Translations under genes and position numbers: made by a program
Assembly (NCBI RefSeq): GCF_003966655.1
Contig: NZ_AP018795.1
Coordinates: forward strand, 1,815,501 to 1,879,500
Reading direction: 5' to 3'
DNA length: 64,000 nucleotides
Origin: Acidithiobacillus ferridurans
GTDB taxonomy: Bacteria > Pseudomonadota > Gammaproteobacteria > Acidithiobacillales > Acidithiobacillaceae
Notes under the pieces: model-generated
The model's input: only the letters and a program-made list of their open reading frames with translations
Told to the model about the DNA's origin: nothing
The model's database searches: none
In this document: positions 27,271-36,306 of the stretch, piece after piece
Layout: the number at the start of each line of letters is the position of its first letter
Position numbering within the stretch: the first letter of the stretch is position 1

Positions 27271-28536
27271 ATGAACCAACCCAAAATCATTGAACTGAAT
27301 ATCGAGCAGCCTTTGCGGATCGATCCCAATCGTCCCATTTACCTGGACTATCAGGCGACGACCCCCGTCGATCCGATCGTTCTGGAACAGATGCTGCCCT
27401 TTCTGACCCATGACTTTGGTAATGCGGCCAGCCGTTCCCATCCCTACGGCTGGACGGCGGAGAAGGCGGTGGAGAAGGCGCGTCAGCAGGTTGCCGATGC
27501 CGTCCACGCCGACCCCCGTGAAATCGTCTGGACGTCGGGCGCGACGGAAGCGACCAATCTGGCTCTCAAGGGCGCGGCGCATTTCTACTCCGGCAAAGGC
27601 AGGCATCTCGTCACCCTGCGTACCGAGCACAAGGCGACTCTGGACACTTGTCGCCAACTGGAGCGCGAAGGCTTTGAAGTTACCTATCTGGAAGTACAGG
27701 AAGACGGTCTGGTCGACCTCCAGGCCTTTGAAGCGGCCCTCCGTCCAGATACCATCATGGCTTCCGTGCTGTATGTGAACAACGAAATCGGCGTCATCCA
27801 GCCCATGGAAGAAATCGGCAGGATACTGCGCGCCCACAAAATATTGTTCCATGTGGATGCGGTGCAGGCTCTGGGCAAGATCCCGGTGGATGTGGAGGCC
27901 GTCCAGGCGGACATGATGAGCCTATCCGGGCATAAGATTTACGGACCCAAGGGCATTGGTGCCCTCTATGTGCGGCGTAAGCCCCGGGTGCGGGTGGAGG
28001 CACAGGTGCATGGTGGAGGCCACGAGCGCGGCATGCGTTCCGGGACTTTGCCTACGCACCAGATCGTCGGTATGGGCGCGGCAGCCGAACTGGCCGTGCA
28101 GTCGATGGAGAGCGATGGCAAGCGTATCCGCCAGTTGCGTGACCGTCTGCTCAAGGGCATTCAGGAACGGGTGGAAGAAACCTATATCAATGGCAACATG
28201 GAACACCGGGTGCCGCACAACCTCAATATCAGCTTTGCCTTTGTGGAAGGCGAGTCGCTGATCATGGCGCTGAAGGAAATCGCCGTATCCAGCGGATCGG
28301 CCTGTACCTCGGCCAGCCTGGAGCCTTCTTATGTGCTCCGCGCCTTGGGCAAGTCCGATGAACTGGCGCACAGTTCCATCCGCTTTGGCATTGGTCGCTA
28401 CACGACGGAAGAGGAAATTGACGCTACTATCGGACTGATTGCTGCGAAGGTGGACAAGTTACGGGAGTTGTCTCCCCTCTGGGAGATGCATCAGGAAGGC
28501 ATTGATATCCACAGCATTCAGTGGGCCGCGCACTAA
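27271..28536 (+). CDS. iscS: cysteine desulfurase IscS
   Basis: IscS is a PLP enzyme that mobilises sulfur from cysteine for Fe-S clusters and thiolated tRNA. The 421-residue protein has the PLP lysine in [12 protein letters not shown] and the mobile catalytic cysteine in [21 protein letters not shown], the class I long loop. A leader of about 20 residues precedes [13 protein letters not shown] and is absent from E. coli IscS. A 110-base gap after iscR shows no clear regulatory element. Confidence 0.96.
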   Translation: MNQPKIIELNIEQPLRIDPNRPIYLDYQATTPVDPIVLEQMLPFLTHDFGNAASRSHPYGWTAEKAVEKARQQVADAVHADPREIVWTSGATEATNLALKGAAHFYSGKGRHLVTLRTEHKATLDTCRQLEREGFEVTYLEVQEDGLVDLQAFEAALRPDTIMASVLYVNNEIGVIQPMEEIGRILRAHKILFHVDAVQALGKIPVDVEAVQADMMSLSGHKIYGPKGIGALYVRRKPRVRVEAQVHGGGHERGMRSGTLPTHQIVGMGAAAELAVQSMESDGKRIRQLRDRLLKGIQERVEETYINGNMEHRVPHNLNISFAFVEGESLIMALKEIAVSSGSACTSASLEPSYVLRALGKSDELAHSSIRFGIGRYTTEEEIDATIGLIAAKVDKLRELSPLWEMHQEGIDIHSIQWAAH

Positions 28537-28560
28537 GGTCCTTACAAGAGGAGAACCATC

Positions 28561-28992
28561 ATGGCATACAGTGAAAAGGTGATCGATCATTATGAACATC
28601 CCCGCAATGTGGGGGCACTGGACAAGGATGACAGCGGCGTCGGCACCGGTATGGTGGGTGCACCGGCCTGCGGCGACGTGATGCGTTTGCAGATCAGGGT
28701 GAACGGGCAGGGCATTATCGAAGACGCCAAGTTCAAGACCTATGGCTGCGGTTCGGCCATTGCGTCCAGCTCGCTGGTGACGGAGTGGGTCAAGGGCAAA
28801 ACCCTCGATGAAGCGATGGCCATCAAGAACAGCCAGATCGCCGAAGAGCTGGAGCTGCCTCCGGTCAAGATTCACTGCTCCGTGCTGGCCGAAGACGCCA
28901 TCAAGGCGGCGGTGGAGGATTACCGCAAAAAGCAGGGTGGCGCGCCGGTGGCTGCGCAACCGGAAATGGCCGGTGCCCAGGCGGCACACTAG
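28561..28992 (+). CDS. iscU: Fe-S scaffold IscU
   Basis: The 143-residue scaffold is where IscS builds clusters. The three ligands C37 (GAPACGDV, with D39), C63 (YGCGSA) and C106 (IHCSVLAED, with H105) are all present, as is the HscA-binding LPPVK at 99-103. A C-terminal extension of about 18 Ala/Gln-rich residues is longer than usual and probably disordered. AGAGGAG precedes the ATG. Confidence 0.96.
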   Translation: MAYSEKVIDHYEHPRNVGALDKDDSGVGTGMVGAPACGDVMRLQIRVNGQGIIEDAKFKTYGCGSAIASSSLVTEWVKGKTLDEAMAIKNSQIAEELELPPVKIHCSVLAEDAIKAAVEDYRKKQGGAPVAAQPEMAGAQAAH

Positions 28993-29001
28993 GATACCGT
29001 C

Positions 29002-29325
29002 ATGGCTTTGACCTTATCGGAAAGTGCGGCGCGGCAGGTACGCAAGAGTATTGCCAAACGCGGCAAGGGTGTGGGTATCCGCATCGGTGTGAAAACCAGC
29101 GGCTGCTCGGGGTTGTCGTATGTCATGGAGTTTGTGGATGTCCCCAACCCGGAAGATCTGGTGTTTCCCCATGATGACGTGAGTCTTTTCGTGGACCCCA
29201 AAAGTCTCATTTATCTGGATGGCACCGAACTGGACTTCACCCGCGAAGGCTTGAACGAGGGATTCCGTTTTAATAATCCCAACGTGAAAGATGCCTGCGG
29301 CTGCGGTGAGAGCTTTACGACCTGA
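29002..29325 (+). CDS. iscA: A-type Fe-S carrier IscA
   Basis: The 107-residue carrier has the invariant cysteines in SGCSGLSY and the C-terminal CGCGESF. It transfers clusters, especially [4Fe-4S], from IscU to targets. It starts 9 bases after iscU. Its TGA overlaps the ATG of hscB by one base, which points to coupled translation. Confidence 0.95.
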   Translation: MALTLSESAARQVRKSIAKRGKGVGIRIGVKTSGCSGLSYVMEFVDVPNPEDLVFPHDDVSLFVDPKSLIYLDGTELDFTREGLNEGFRFNNPNVKDACGCGESFTT

Positions 29326-29942
29326 TGGTGGACTCCTGTTTCCGGTGCGGGGCGGAGTTGGGTGCTCCGCCCGCGCTTTGCGCTTCTTGCGGGGCGGTGC
29401 AGCCCTTCCGCGCGGACCTGTCCTTGTATGCGGTGGCGGGCTTGCCCGAAACGTATGACCTGGACGTGCAGACGCTGCGCACGCAAGTGTTGGCGCTGCA
29501 AAAAGGCCTGCATCCGGACCGCTTCGCCAATGCGGAACCGGCGGCAAGACGCTATTCCCTGGAGTGGAGTACCCGCCTTAATGAGGCCTTGGCCATATTG
29601 CGGGACCCCCTGCGGCGTGCCGATTATCTCCTGCAACGGCAAGGCGTGGACGCGTTGGGTGAGCAGGTGAAGGTCGCTGACCCGGAACTGCTGATGACCC
29701 AGATGATCTATCGCGAACGTCTGGAAGATCTGGTGGCGGCACGCGACCTGTCGGGCATGGAGGCTTTGCGTCAGGAAGTGGATACGGCAGCGACCGGGGT
29801 GGTGCAACGTCTCCGGAGATTATTGGGTGTTTTACCCTGTGTTGAGCCGGAAGCGGCGGGCGCGGCGCTGCGCGAGTTACAATTTCTCGATAAGCTTCTC
29901 GGCGAGATAGACCGCCGCGAAGAGCATTTGCAGAATGCCTGA
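29325..29942 (+). CDS. hscB: co-chaperone HscB with N-terminal zinc-finger-like module
   Basis: The 205-residue J-protein delivers IscU to HscA and stimulates its ATPase. The J-domain HPD is at 63-65 (GLHPDRFAN), and the C-terminal three-helix IscU-binding domain follows. Unusually, residues 1-30 carry two CxxC pairs (C5, C8, C19, C22), like the tetracysteine module of eukaryotic HSC20 and unlike E. coli HscB. The start is coupled to iscA by a one-base overlap. Confidence 0.93.
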   Translation: MVDSCFRCGAELGAPPALCASCGAVQPFRADLSLYAVAGLPETYDLDVQTLRTQVLALQKGLHPDRFANAEPAARRYSLEWSTRLNEALAILRDPLRRADYLLQRQGVDALGEQVKVADPELLMTQMIYRERLEDLVAARDLSGMEALRQEVDTAATGVVQRLRRLLGVLPCVEPEAAGAALRELQFLDKLLGEIDRREEHLQNA

Positions 29943-29975
29943 GCGGCGGAACCTCCACAATCAGGGCGATATATC

Positions 29976-31841
29976 ATGGCGTTAATGCAAATTGCAGAAC
30001 CGGGCACGGCCGCTGATCCCCATCGGCGGCGGCTGGCTATCGGTATCGACCTGGGAACCACCCATTCGCTGGTGGCCTCCGTATTGTCGGCGGTGCCCAC
30101 CGTCATGCGCGATCATGACGGTAAATATCTGCTGCCTTCGGTGGTGCGTTACCTCGGTGGCGGCGGTATTCACGTCGGCTATCCCGCGGTCGCCGCCGCC
30201 GGGCAGGACCCGCACAATACCATCGCCTCGGTGAAACGCCTGATGGGGCGCGGCCACGGCGATGTGCAGACTCTTGCCGGGCACTTACCTTACGACCTTG
30301 TTCCTGGAGAGGGTATGGTGCGCCTGCGCACGGTGGCGGGTGAAAAATCCCCCGTAGAGGTGTCTGCCGAAATATTGCGGGTACTCAAAGAGCGGGCAGT
30401 GGAAACCCTGGGTGGCGAACCGGAGGGCGCGGTGATCACGGTGCCCGCTTATTTCGACGAGGCCCAGCGTCAGGCCACCAAAGATGCGGCCCGTCTGGCG
30501 GGGCTGAACGTGCTGCGCCTGCTGGCCGAGCCGACCGCGGCGGCGGTGGCCTATGGCTTGGACAAGGGCAGTGAAGGCATTTTTGCCATCTACGATCTGG
30601 GCGGCGGAACCTTCGATATTTCCATATTGCGCCTACAGGCCGGAGTCTTTGAGGTGCTGGCGACCGCCGGTGATTCCGCACTTGGCGGTGACGATATGGA
30701 TCATGCGGTGGCCGAATGGCTGATGCAGGAGGAGGGCGGTGATGCGTCCGATCCCCTCTGGCGGCGGCAGGTGCTGCAGCAGGCGCGTACCGCCAAAGAG
30801 GCGCTCAGTGCCGTAGACGAAACGATGATAGCGCTGACGCCTTCCGGTCGCGCGGCCCGCGAGATAAAGCTGTCGCGTGGCCAGTTGGAATCACTGATTC
30901 AGCCGGTGATCCAACGGTCCCTCCCGGCTTGTCGGCGGGCGCTGCGGGATGCCGGGTTAAAACTGACTGATATTGACGGTGTGGTGCTGGTGGGCGGCGC
31001 CACCCGTGTCCCCGCCGTGCGCGCGATGGTGGAGGCGTTCTTTCAGCAGAAGCCGCTGACGGACATCGACCCCGATCAGGTGGTGGCCCTGGGTGCCGCC
31101 ATTCAGGCCGATGCCCTGATAGGCAATCAGCGTGAAGATTTGTTGCTCATGGACGTGCTGCCACTGTCCCTTGGTCTGGAGACCATGGGCGGACTGGTGG
31201 AGAAAATCATTCCCCGCAACACCCCCATTCCGGTGGCACGGGCGCAGGAGTTCACCACCTTCAAGGATGGTCAGACGGCCATGAGCGTCCACGTCGTGCA
31301 GGGGGAACGCGATCTGGTGCAGGACTGTCGTTCGCTGGCGCGCTTCAGTCTGCGCGGCATTCCCCCCATGGTGGCCGGTGCCGCAAGGATTCGCGTGACT
31401 TTTCAGGTGGACGCCGATGGCCTGCTGGCGGTGCGTGCAGAGGAAACCAGTACGGGGGTGCGTTCGGAAGTTGTCGTCAAACCGTCTTATGGTCTGAATG
31501 ATGAAGAAATCGCCAGGATGTTGCAGGACTCGTTCACCCATGGCGCCGAAGATGTGGTCAGACGACGCCTGTCAGAAGCCAAAGTGGAGGGTGAGCGCGT
31601 GCGCGAAGCCTTGCGTACGGCTTTGGCCGCCGATGCCGACCTGCTGGATCCGGCGGAGCGGGAAGCCCTGGACAAGGCCAGTGCCGCGTTGATCAATGCC
31701 TTGTCGGGTGACGACGCCGGCGTGATCACCGCCGCCGCGGAGGCGGTGGAAACCGCCGCGGAACCGCTGGTGCAGCGGCGTATGGACAGTGCCCTGCGCC
31801 GCGCCATCACCGGCCGTTCCATTGACGATCTGGGAGATTGA
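29976..31841 (+). CDS. hscA: Fe-S assembly Hsp70 chaperone HscA
   Basis: The 621-residue specialised Hsp70 recognises LPPVK of IscU and drives cluster transfer. It has the nucleotide-binding signatures [49 protein letters not shown] and [14 protein letters not shown], then a substrate-binding domain and helical lid. The length matches HscA rather than DnaK, and the position after hscB confirms the assignment. The stop abuts the fdx ATG. Confidence 0.95.
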   Translation: MALMQIAEPGTAADPHRRRLAIGIDLGTTHSLVASVLSAVPTVMRDHDGKYLLPSVVRYLGGGGIHVGYPAVAAAGQDPHNTIASVKRLMGRGHGDVQTLAGHLPYDLVPGEGMVRLRTVAGEKSPVEVSAEILRVLKERAVETLGGEPEGAVITVPAYFDEAQRQATKDAARLAGLNVLRLLAEPTAAAVAYGLDKGSEGIFAIYDLGGGTFDISILRLQAGVFEVLATAGDSALGGDDMDHAVAEWLMQEEGGDASDPLWRRQVLQQARTAKEALSAVDETMIALTPSGRAAREIKLSRGQLESLIQPVIQRSLPACRRALRDAGLKLTDIDGVVLVGGATRVPAVRAMVEAFFQQKPLTDIDPDQVVALGAAIQADALIGNQREDLLLMDVLPLSLGLETMGGLVEKIIPRNTPIPVARAQEFTTFKDGQTAMSVHVVQGERDLVQDCRSLARFSLRGIPPMVAGAARIRVTFQVDADGLLAVRAEETSTGVRSEVVVKPSYGLNDEEIARMLQDSFTHGAEDVVRRRLSEAKVEGERVREALRTALAADADLLDPAEREALDKASAALINALSGDDAGVITAAAEAVETAAEPLVQRRMDSALRRAITGRSIDDLGD

Positions 31842-32180
31842 ATGACAAAAATACGCGTCCTGCCGAACCCGGAAGTCTGTCCCGAGGGGGCGGAGTTCGA
31901 CGCTGAGCCGGGGGAGACCATCATCACCGCGGCGCTGCGCAATGATATTCACATTGAGCATGCCTGCGAGATGTCCTGCGCCTGCACTACCTGTCATGTG
32001 ATTCTGCGCGCGGGTTTTGACAGTCTCGTCCCTGCGGAAGAAAAAGAAGAGGATTTGCTCGATAAGGCCTGGGGCCTGGAGCCGACCTCCCGCCTCAGTT
32101 GCCAGGCGAAAGTGACGGATACCGAACTGGTCATCGAAATCCCCAAATACACCATCAATCTGGAAAAGGAGCGGCACTGA
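31842..32180 (+). CDS. fdx: isc-type [2Fe-2S] ferredoxin
   Basis: The 112-residue adrenodoxin-like ferredoxin supplies electrons during cluster assembly. Ligands C42, C48, C51 and C87 are in EHACEMSCACTTC and RLSCQAK, with the extra C46 also seen in E. coli Fdx. It is immediately behind hscA, and its stop overlaps the iscX start in TGATG. Confidence 0.95.
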   Translation: MTKIRVLPNPEVCPEGAEFDAEPGETIITAALRNDIHIEHACEMSCACTTCHVILRAGFDSLVPAEEKEEDLLDKAWGLEPTSRLSCQAKVTDTELVIEIPKYTINLEKERH

Positions 32181-32374
32181 TGCGCTGGACCGACACCTCG
32201 GAGCTTGCCATTGCCCTGGATGAAGCCCACCCGGACGCCGATGTGGCCCATCTGCGTTTCACCGACCTGCACCGCTGGATATTGGAACTCCCTGATTTTG
32301 AAGGCGAGCCCGAAAAGTCCAGCGAAGGCATCCTCGAAGCCATCCAGATGGCCTGGTTGGCGGAGAAGGACTGA
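32180..32374 (+). CDS. iscX: IscX (Fe-S assembly modulator)
   Basis: The 64-residue acidic protein has the family sequence MRWTDTSELAIALDEAHPD, FTDLHRWILELPDF and ILEAIQMAW. IscX binds IscS and tunes iron delivery. ATG 32180 overlaps the fdx stop by one base. It is the last gene of the isc set; mnmA follows 15 bases later. Confidence 0.94.
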   Translation: MRWTDTSELAIALDEAHPDADVAHLRFTDLHRWILELPDFEGEPEKSSEGILEAIQMAWLAEKD

Positions 32375-32389
32375 GTCAGGCCGCACACT

Positions 32390-33448
32390 ATGGCCGAAAA
32401 AAAAGCCCTCATCGCCCTCTCGGGAGGAGTGGATTCTGCCGTAGCGGCCCTGCTTATGCAGGAGCAGGGCTACGAACTCACCGGTGTGACCATGCGCCTG
32501 TGGCCCAGGAGCCGCTGCTGCGATGAAAAAGATATCGAAGACGCCGCCGAGATCTGCGCCCGTCTAGGGATTCCCTACACGGTGCTGGATTATCGCGAGG
32601 CGTTCCGGCGTCAGGTGGTCGACGTGTTTGTCGCCGAATATCAGGCGGGGCGCACGCCCAATCCTTGTGCGCGCTGCAATCAGTTCCTCAAGTTCGATGC
32701 CCTGCTGGCGGAGGGCGAAAAGTTGGGCGCCACGATGCTGGCGACGGGCCATTATGCGCGGCTGGCGGAAACCTCCTCGGGTACTGCTCTGCTGCGTGGC
32801 CGTGACGATGCCAAAGATCAATCCTATTTTCTTTTCGCCATTGCTGCGGGGATATTGCCCCGCCTGCGCTTTCCCGTGGGTGGCATGAACAAGGACGAGG
32901 TGCGCGCCGTGGCCCGAAAGCATGGCCTGCCCGTGGCCGCCAAGCAGGACTCACAGGATATCTGCTTTGTCCCGGACGGCGACTACCGCCGCTTTCTGGA
33001 GGATTACGCCGGGCTGGACATGGCGCAGGAAGGAGAGATGGTTGACAGCAGCGGGCAGGTGCTGGGCCAGCATCCGGGTACGCTCAACTTCACCGTAGGG
33101 CAGCGCAAAGGACTGGGTGGCGGCAGTGACCAGCCGCGCTATGTCCTTGCGCTGGACTCAACCAGGAACCGGGTAATCGTCGGCAGAGAGGATGAGCTCT
33201 ACCGCAATGTGGTCAGCCTGGCCGAGTGCAACTGGCTGGCGGATTTATCCCCCAACGAAACCCATGCCGTGACCGCAAAACTGCGTTACCGCTCCCGCGC
33301 CGAGTCGGCCACGCTGCACCTGCTCTCCGATGCCCGGGCCGAACTCCGCTTTCCCGAGCCGCAACGCGCCGTTACCCCCGGTCAGGCTGCCGTCTGCTAC
33401 CTAGGTGAGCGCCTGCTGGGCGGAGGCTGGATTCAGGGCACGGAATAG
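32390..33448 (+). CDS. mnmA: tRNA 2-thiouridylase MnmA
   Basis: MnmA thiolates U34 of Lys/Glu/Gln tRNAs using IscS-derived sulfur. The 352-residue protein has the PP-loop ALSGGVDSAVAALL, the catalytic cysteine in NPCARCNQFLKF and the second one in QDSQDICFVPDG. The C-terminal beta-barrel is intact. Cotranscription with isc would link tRNA thiolation to sulfur supply; no separate promoter is evident in the 15-base gap. Confidence 0.95.
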   Translation: MAEKKALIALSGGVDSAVAALLMQEQGYELTGVTMRLWPRSRCCDEKDIEDAAEICARLGIPYTVLDYREAFRRQVVDVFVAEYQAGRTPNPCARCNQFLKFDALLAEGEKLGATMLATGHYARLAETSSGTALLRGRDDAKDQSYFLFAIAAGILPRLRFPVGGMNKDEVRAVARKHGLPVAAKQDSQDICFVPDGDYRRFLEDYAGLDMAQEGEMVDSSGQVLGQHPGTLNFTVGQRKGLGGGSDQPRYVLALDSTRNRVIVGREDELYRNVVSLAECNWLADLSPNETHAVTAKLRYRSRAESATLHLLSDARAELRFPEPQRAVTPGQAAVCYLGERLLGGGWIQGTE

Positions 33449-33466
33449 TCCGCTGGCGCGCCGGGG

Positions 33467-34366
33467 TCAGGATATACCCAACAGGTGCTGTATTTCCGGT
33501 AACATGCTCTGTACGCATTTTTTCCCCTCCGTGATGGCTTCGCCGGCGCGATAAAACTCCAGTAAGCCAATGTGGGACAGCTTCGGAGAAAGCAGGATAT
33601 CCGGAGGATCTCCGGCCATGCGGCTTCTGGTGATTCTGTCCTGCATGATATTCACCGAGCCGGCGATGGCATCAAAGAGGCTGGGTGGTTGCTCCTCATC
33701 GCCTGTCGCCGGAAATATCGAGGCTGTATATGCAGTGATCAGGTCTGATATTTTTCCGGTAACGCCGGTATCCTGTGTTTTTATGACTTTGTTATTTTGA
33801 AGGTGTTTTCCAACGATATCATCGTTCAACGTTACGGCAATAACGACATCGGCGCCAAGAGCCCGACAGACCGAAACGGGGACGGGATTCACCAATCCGC
33901 CATCTATGAGCCACCTGCCGTTGTTCTTGACTGCCGGAAAGAGGCCGGGCATGGATATGGACGAAAAGACGGCATCCAAAATGGAACCATCCGTCAACCA
34001 GATCTCGCTTCCGGTTTGCAATTCGGTTGCTACCGATGCATATTTTTTGTTAACTATGTCCTCTATTTTTGAGTCATCATCTGCCACATATTTATTGAGG
34101 AAATAATGTAGCCGCTCTTTATTGACAAAACCATTCAACGACATGTTGATGGCAAAAAATTTGGCTGTTTCAAGCTTGGTCAGTGAACAAACCCATTTCT
34201 CCAGCTTCTCAAGATTGTTGGAAACATAGGATGCGCCGACCAGCGCGCCTATGGACGTACCACAAACGATATCCGGTACGATTCCTTGATCACTCAGCGC
34301 GCTTATCACCCCTATATGCGCCCACCCGCGGGCCGCGCCGCTGCCAAGAGCCAGGCCAATAGTCAT
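33467..34366 (-). CDS. patatin-like phospholipase (RssA family)
   Basis: The 299-residue serine hydrolase has the oxyanion motif GSGAARGWAHIG, the nucleophile in GTSIGA (Ser 38) and the catalytic Asp in LIDGGLVNP. RssA-type proteins are cytoplasmic or peripheral lipid acyl hydrolases. ATG 34366 follows AGGTGAAG. The middle and 5' part are visibly more AT-rich than the flanks, and the codons are less GC-biased, suggesting horizontal origin. It is convergent with mnmA. Confidence 0.88.
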   Translation of the reverse strand: MTIGLALGSGAARGWAHIGVISALSDQGIVPDIVCGTSIGALVGASYVSNNLEKLEKWVCSLTKLETAKFFAINMSLNGFVNKERLHYFLNKYVADDDSKIEDIVNKKYASVATELQTGSEIWLTDGSILDAVFSSISMPGLFPAVKNNGRWLIDGGLVNPVPVSVCRALGADVVIAVTLNDDIVGKHLQNNKVIKTQDTGVTGKISDLITAYTASIFPATGDEEQPPSLFDAIAGSVNIMQDRITRSRMAGDPPDILLSPKLSHIGLLEFYRAGEAITEGKKCVQSMLPEIQHLLGIS

Positions 34367-34585
34367 GCTGATCTTCACCTCCCATGCGTTTTTGACGCCA
34401 CAACGTAAGCGGTAACTGAGCGGCGTATCTTGCGGCTTAGTACGAGATATTATAGAGATGTAACAGATGCCTCCCTCTACAGGACCGGCTGCGGGGCGCT
34501 CCAGAAGGGAGTCCCCGCTTGAACCGGACGGCATCAAGGTGCCAAGGTGGAAATTTATCCACGATAAGGACAAGGAGGACTCGAC

Positions 34586-34716
34586 ATGCAGGTTACAACT
34601 TATGGACTGGTTTGGCAAAAAAGGTCATGCAACTGCATTGGGTAGACATGGAGACGGGTGAGATTCACCGCAAACGAGGGTGTTCTGAATTTTGTGTAAA
34701 CGGCGTTTTCATTTAA
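34586..34716 (+). pseudogene. IS110-family transposase fragment, frameshifted
   Basis: ATG 34586 has a good ribosome site (AAGGAGG, 7 bases upstream). It begins MQVTTYGL, then after a shift reads LAKKVMQLHWVDMETGEIHRKR, which is the N-terminal start of IS110-type transposases (normally GLDLAK). One missing base at 34610/34611 removes the codon of the first catalytic Asp. The similarity stops soon after HRKR, so only about 40 residues of the element remain. IS110 elements lack clear terminal repeats, so ends cannot be set. Confidence 0.65.
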
Positions 34717-34871
34717 CGTTGTGGCATCCCCCCGGTGTCAGCCTAGTTGTCGCCTTCCTGAAATGGCGTATCACGAAATGAGGGGGGCCGAGATTTGGGG
34801 CAACAGTTTAAGCGTGTTTTCTTGGTAAGGAGGAGGCGAAGAGCGCAAAATTGGAAGTTTCGTGAGGACTA

Positions 34872-34902
34872 CACCAGACAGAACGCCTCCTTCTGTCTGG
34901 TG
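34872..34902. repeat. perfect 12-bp inverted repeat
   Basis: CACCAGACAGAA (34872-34883) and TTCTGTCTGGTG (34891-34902) flank a 7-base loop. No T tract follows on either strand, so a standard terminator is unlikely. It sits 90 bases beyond the DUF29 stop. It could be a mobile-element remnant or a transcript-end stabiliser. Confidence 0.6.
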
Positions 34903-34993
34903 AGCGCCGTGCCCTGAGCTGCGGACGGCCCGGTTTTGCGGGGTTCATGGTCCACCTGCTTGGTGTCATTATAAGACAAAACGGTGAGGTTGC

Positions 34994-35452
34994 TTATTCA
35001 GGCCACCAGTCAGCCAAAATCTGAGCGTTTATATTCCAAGGGCAAGTGTCAGGGAACGTCGACAATGGAAGTCCTGTCTCTTCCGCTGCTTCGTCTGTCG
35101 CGCTTGTCCATGTTTCGGGTAATGAGTAGCGCAGAAAGTTATCGAGACTTGGAGAGTCCTTGAGGATGAGGGCTATCTGCTTTCGTTGCTCTTTGATGGT
35201 CTGGGACCAGCTCTGCGAGCGTTTTTCCGGCTGCCATTGCCATTTGGCGATGTGCACAAGCAGTTTCTCCAGGCGACTGATGATTTCGCGGCGATCCCTC
35301 TTACCCATGGATTCCAATTCCTCTGCGACGTTGTTCCAGTCCATCCAGTCCGGCTTGCGACGGCGCAAAAGGTCTGCCTGCTCCATAGTCCATACATAGA
35401 AGTCCTGATCGTACAGATTGACGGGCGTTTCGAGCTTTATTGCTGTTCCCAT
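34994..35452 (-). CDS. DUF29 family protein
   Basis: The 152-residue protein matches DUF29: YDQDFYVWTMEQADLLRRRKPDWMDWNNVAEELESMGKRDRREIISRLEKLLVHIAKWQWQPEKRSQSW is the hallmark N-terminal region, followed by helices. ATG 35452 follows AGGAGG with a 7-base gap. The family is widespread in cyanobacteria and accessory regions, with no known function. It lies alone between element debris and a toxin-antitoxin pair. Confidence 0.85.
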   Translation of the reverse strand: MGTAIKLETPVNLYDQDFYVWTMEQADLLRRRKPDWMDWNNVAEELESMGKRDRREIISRLEKLLVHIAKWQWQPEKRSQSWSQTIKEQRKQIALILKDSPSLDNFLRYSLPETWTSATDEAAEETGLPLSTFPDTCPWNINAQILADWWPE

Positions 35453-35471
35453 GGTCACGCCTCCTGTTGGG

Positions 35472-35501
35472 CATGCTTGATGCTGTAAAGCATCAAGCAT
35501 G
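35472..35501. repeat. perfect 13-bp palindrome with GTAA centre
   Basis: CATGCTTGATGCT, GTAA and AGCATCAAGCATG run from 35472 to 35501 immediately upstream of the DUF29 ribosome site. Read on the plus strand the RNA would have a GNRA-type GUAA tetraloop. It could be an operator for the DUF29 gene, a minus-strand leader hairpin, or a terminator-like relic. Confidence 0.6.
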
Positions 35502-35580
35502 GCTCCAGCGTCTGTCAAGGTAGATACCGACTTGGTCCCGGCCCAGTCCTCTGATATTGACGGCGCCAACCATACGCATT

Positions 35581-35592
35581 TAGACTGGTCTA
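35581..35592. promoter_or_regulatory. candidate operator of the toxin-antitoxin operon
   Basis: TAGACTGGTCTA is a 5-bp-arm palindrome, and GACTGGT is repeated at 35594-35600. It lies 28 bases upstream of the antitoxin ATG, where Phd-type antitoxins commonly autorepress. This is inference from position and symmetry. Confidence 0.4.
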
Positions 35593-35620
35593 AGACTGGT
35601 TGAAAGATGAAGTGTCTGAT

Positions 35621-35863
35621 ATGTCCGAGATTGGCGCCTATGAGGCGAAGACGCATTTGTCCGAGATTTTAGAGCGGGTGCGCAAAGGGGAATGTTTCAC
35701 CATCACCAAGCATGGGCAGGCGGTGGCCGAGTTGCGGCCGCCCATGGGCCAGGGATTGGAGGAACGGCGGGCCGCCGTGGCGCGCATGAAGGTGTTCCAG
35801 GCCAGCCATGACTTGGGGGGTGTTTCGTTGCGCGAGTTGATCGATGCGGGACGCAAATACTGA
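35621..35863 (+). CDS. Phd/YefM-type antitoxin
   Basis: The 80-residue antitoxin begins MSEIGAYEAKTHLSEILERVRKGECFTITKHGQAVAEL, the DNA-binding Phd/YefM fold. The C-terminal about 35 residues would wrap the toxin. GTG 35612 is an alternative start. Its TGA overlaps the toxin ATG by one base, the standard coupling that keeps antitoxin in excess. Confidence 0.9.
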   Translation: MSEIGAYEAKTHLSEILERVRKGECFTITKHGQAVAELRPPMGQGLEERRAAVARMKVFQASHDLGGVSLRELIDAGRKY

Positions 35864-36294
35864 TGGCTTTTGTCGCGGATGCTTCCATGACCCTCGCTTG
35901 GTATCTTCGGGATGAAAATGCCGAAGTCGCCAACCGGGTGCGGGAGCGGCTGTTGGGGGAGGGCATTTGCGTTCCCGCGCATTGGGCGTTGGAAATCTGC
36001 AATGCACTGTTGGCCGCCGCGCGGCGCGGTCGCATCACCATGCAGGAGCTGCGCGAACTGGTGCCCGACCTGCGCCTGCTGCCGGAGACCATTGACCATC
36101 AGACGGATGCCGCGGCGTGGTCTGCCACCTTGGATCTCGCCGAGGAGCACCGCCTGACGATCTACGACGCCGCTTATCTGGAACTGGCCTTACGGCGGAA
36201 GCTGCCACTTGCGACACTGGATAAGCAGCTTCATGGAGCTGCTCTCGCCCTGGGCATTGCGCTCGTGCCAGAGATAAAAAATGGCGACCGCTAG
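35863..36294 (+). CDS. vapC: PIN-domain toxin, VapC family
   Basis: The 143-residue Mg-dependent RNase toxin has its acidic tetrad complete: D6 (VADAS), E44 (WALEICNAL), D102 (TIYDAAYLEL) and D120 (LATLDKQL). All are required for activity, so it is probably functional. VapC toxins typically cut initiator tRNA or rRNA; the target here is unknown. It is preceded by and coupled to the Phd-like antitoxin. Confidence 0.92.
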   Translation: MAFVADASMTLAWYLRDENAEVANRVRERLLGEGICVPAHWALEICNALLAAARRGRITMQELRELVPDLRLLPETIDHQTDAAAWSATLDLAEEHRLTIYDAAYLELALRRKLPLATLDKQLHGAALALGIALVPEIKNGDR

Positions 36295-36306
36295 ACCGGG
36301 AAAACC

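Larger units (their letters stand above)
34367..34993. other. 627-base stretch without an intact gene
   Basis: The stretch contains the 5' region of the patatin gene, a frameshifted IS110-type transposase fragment (34586-34716), and a perfect 12-bp inverted repeat (34872-34902). The remainder has no coding frame that looks real. It marks the left part of a small accessory segment ending near 36580. Confidence 0.7.
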
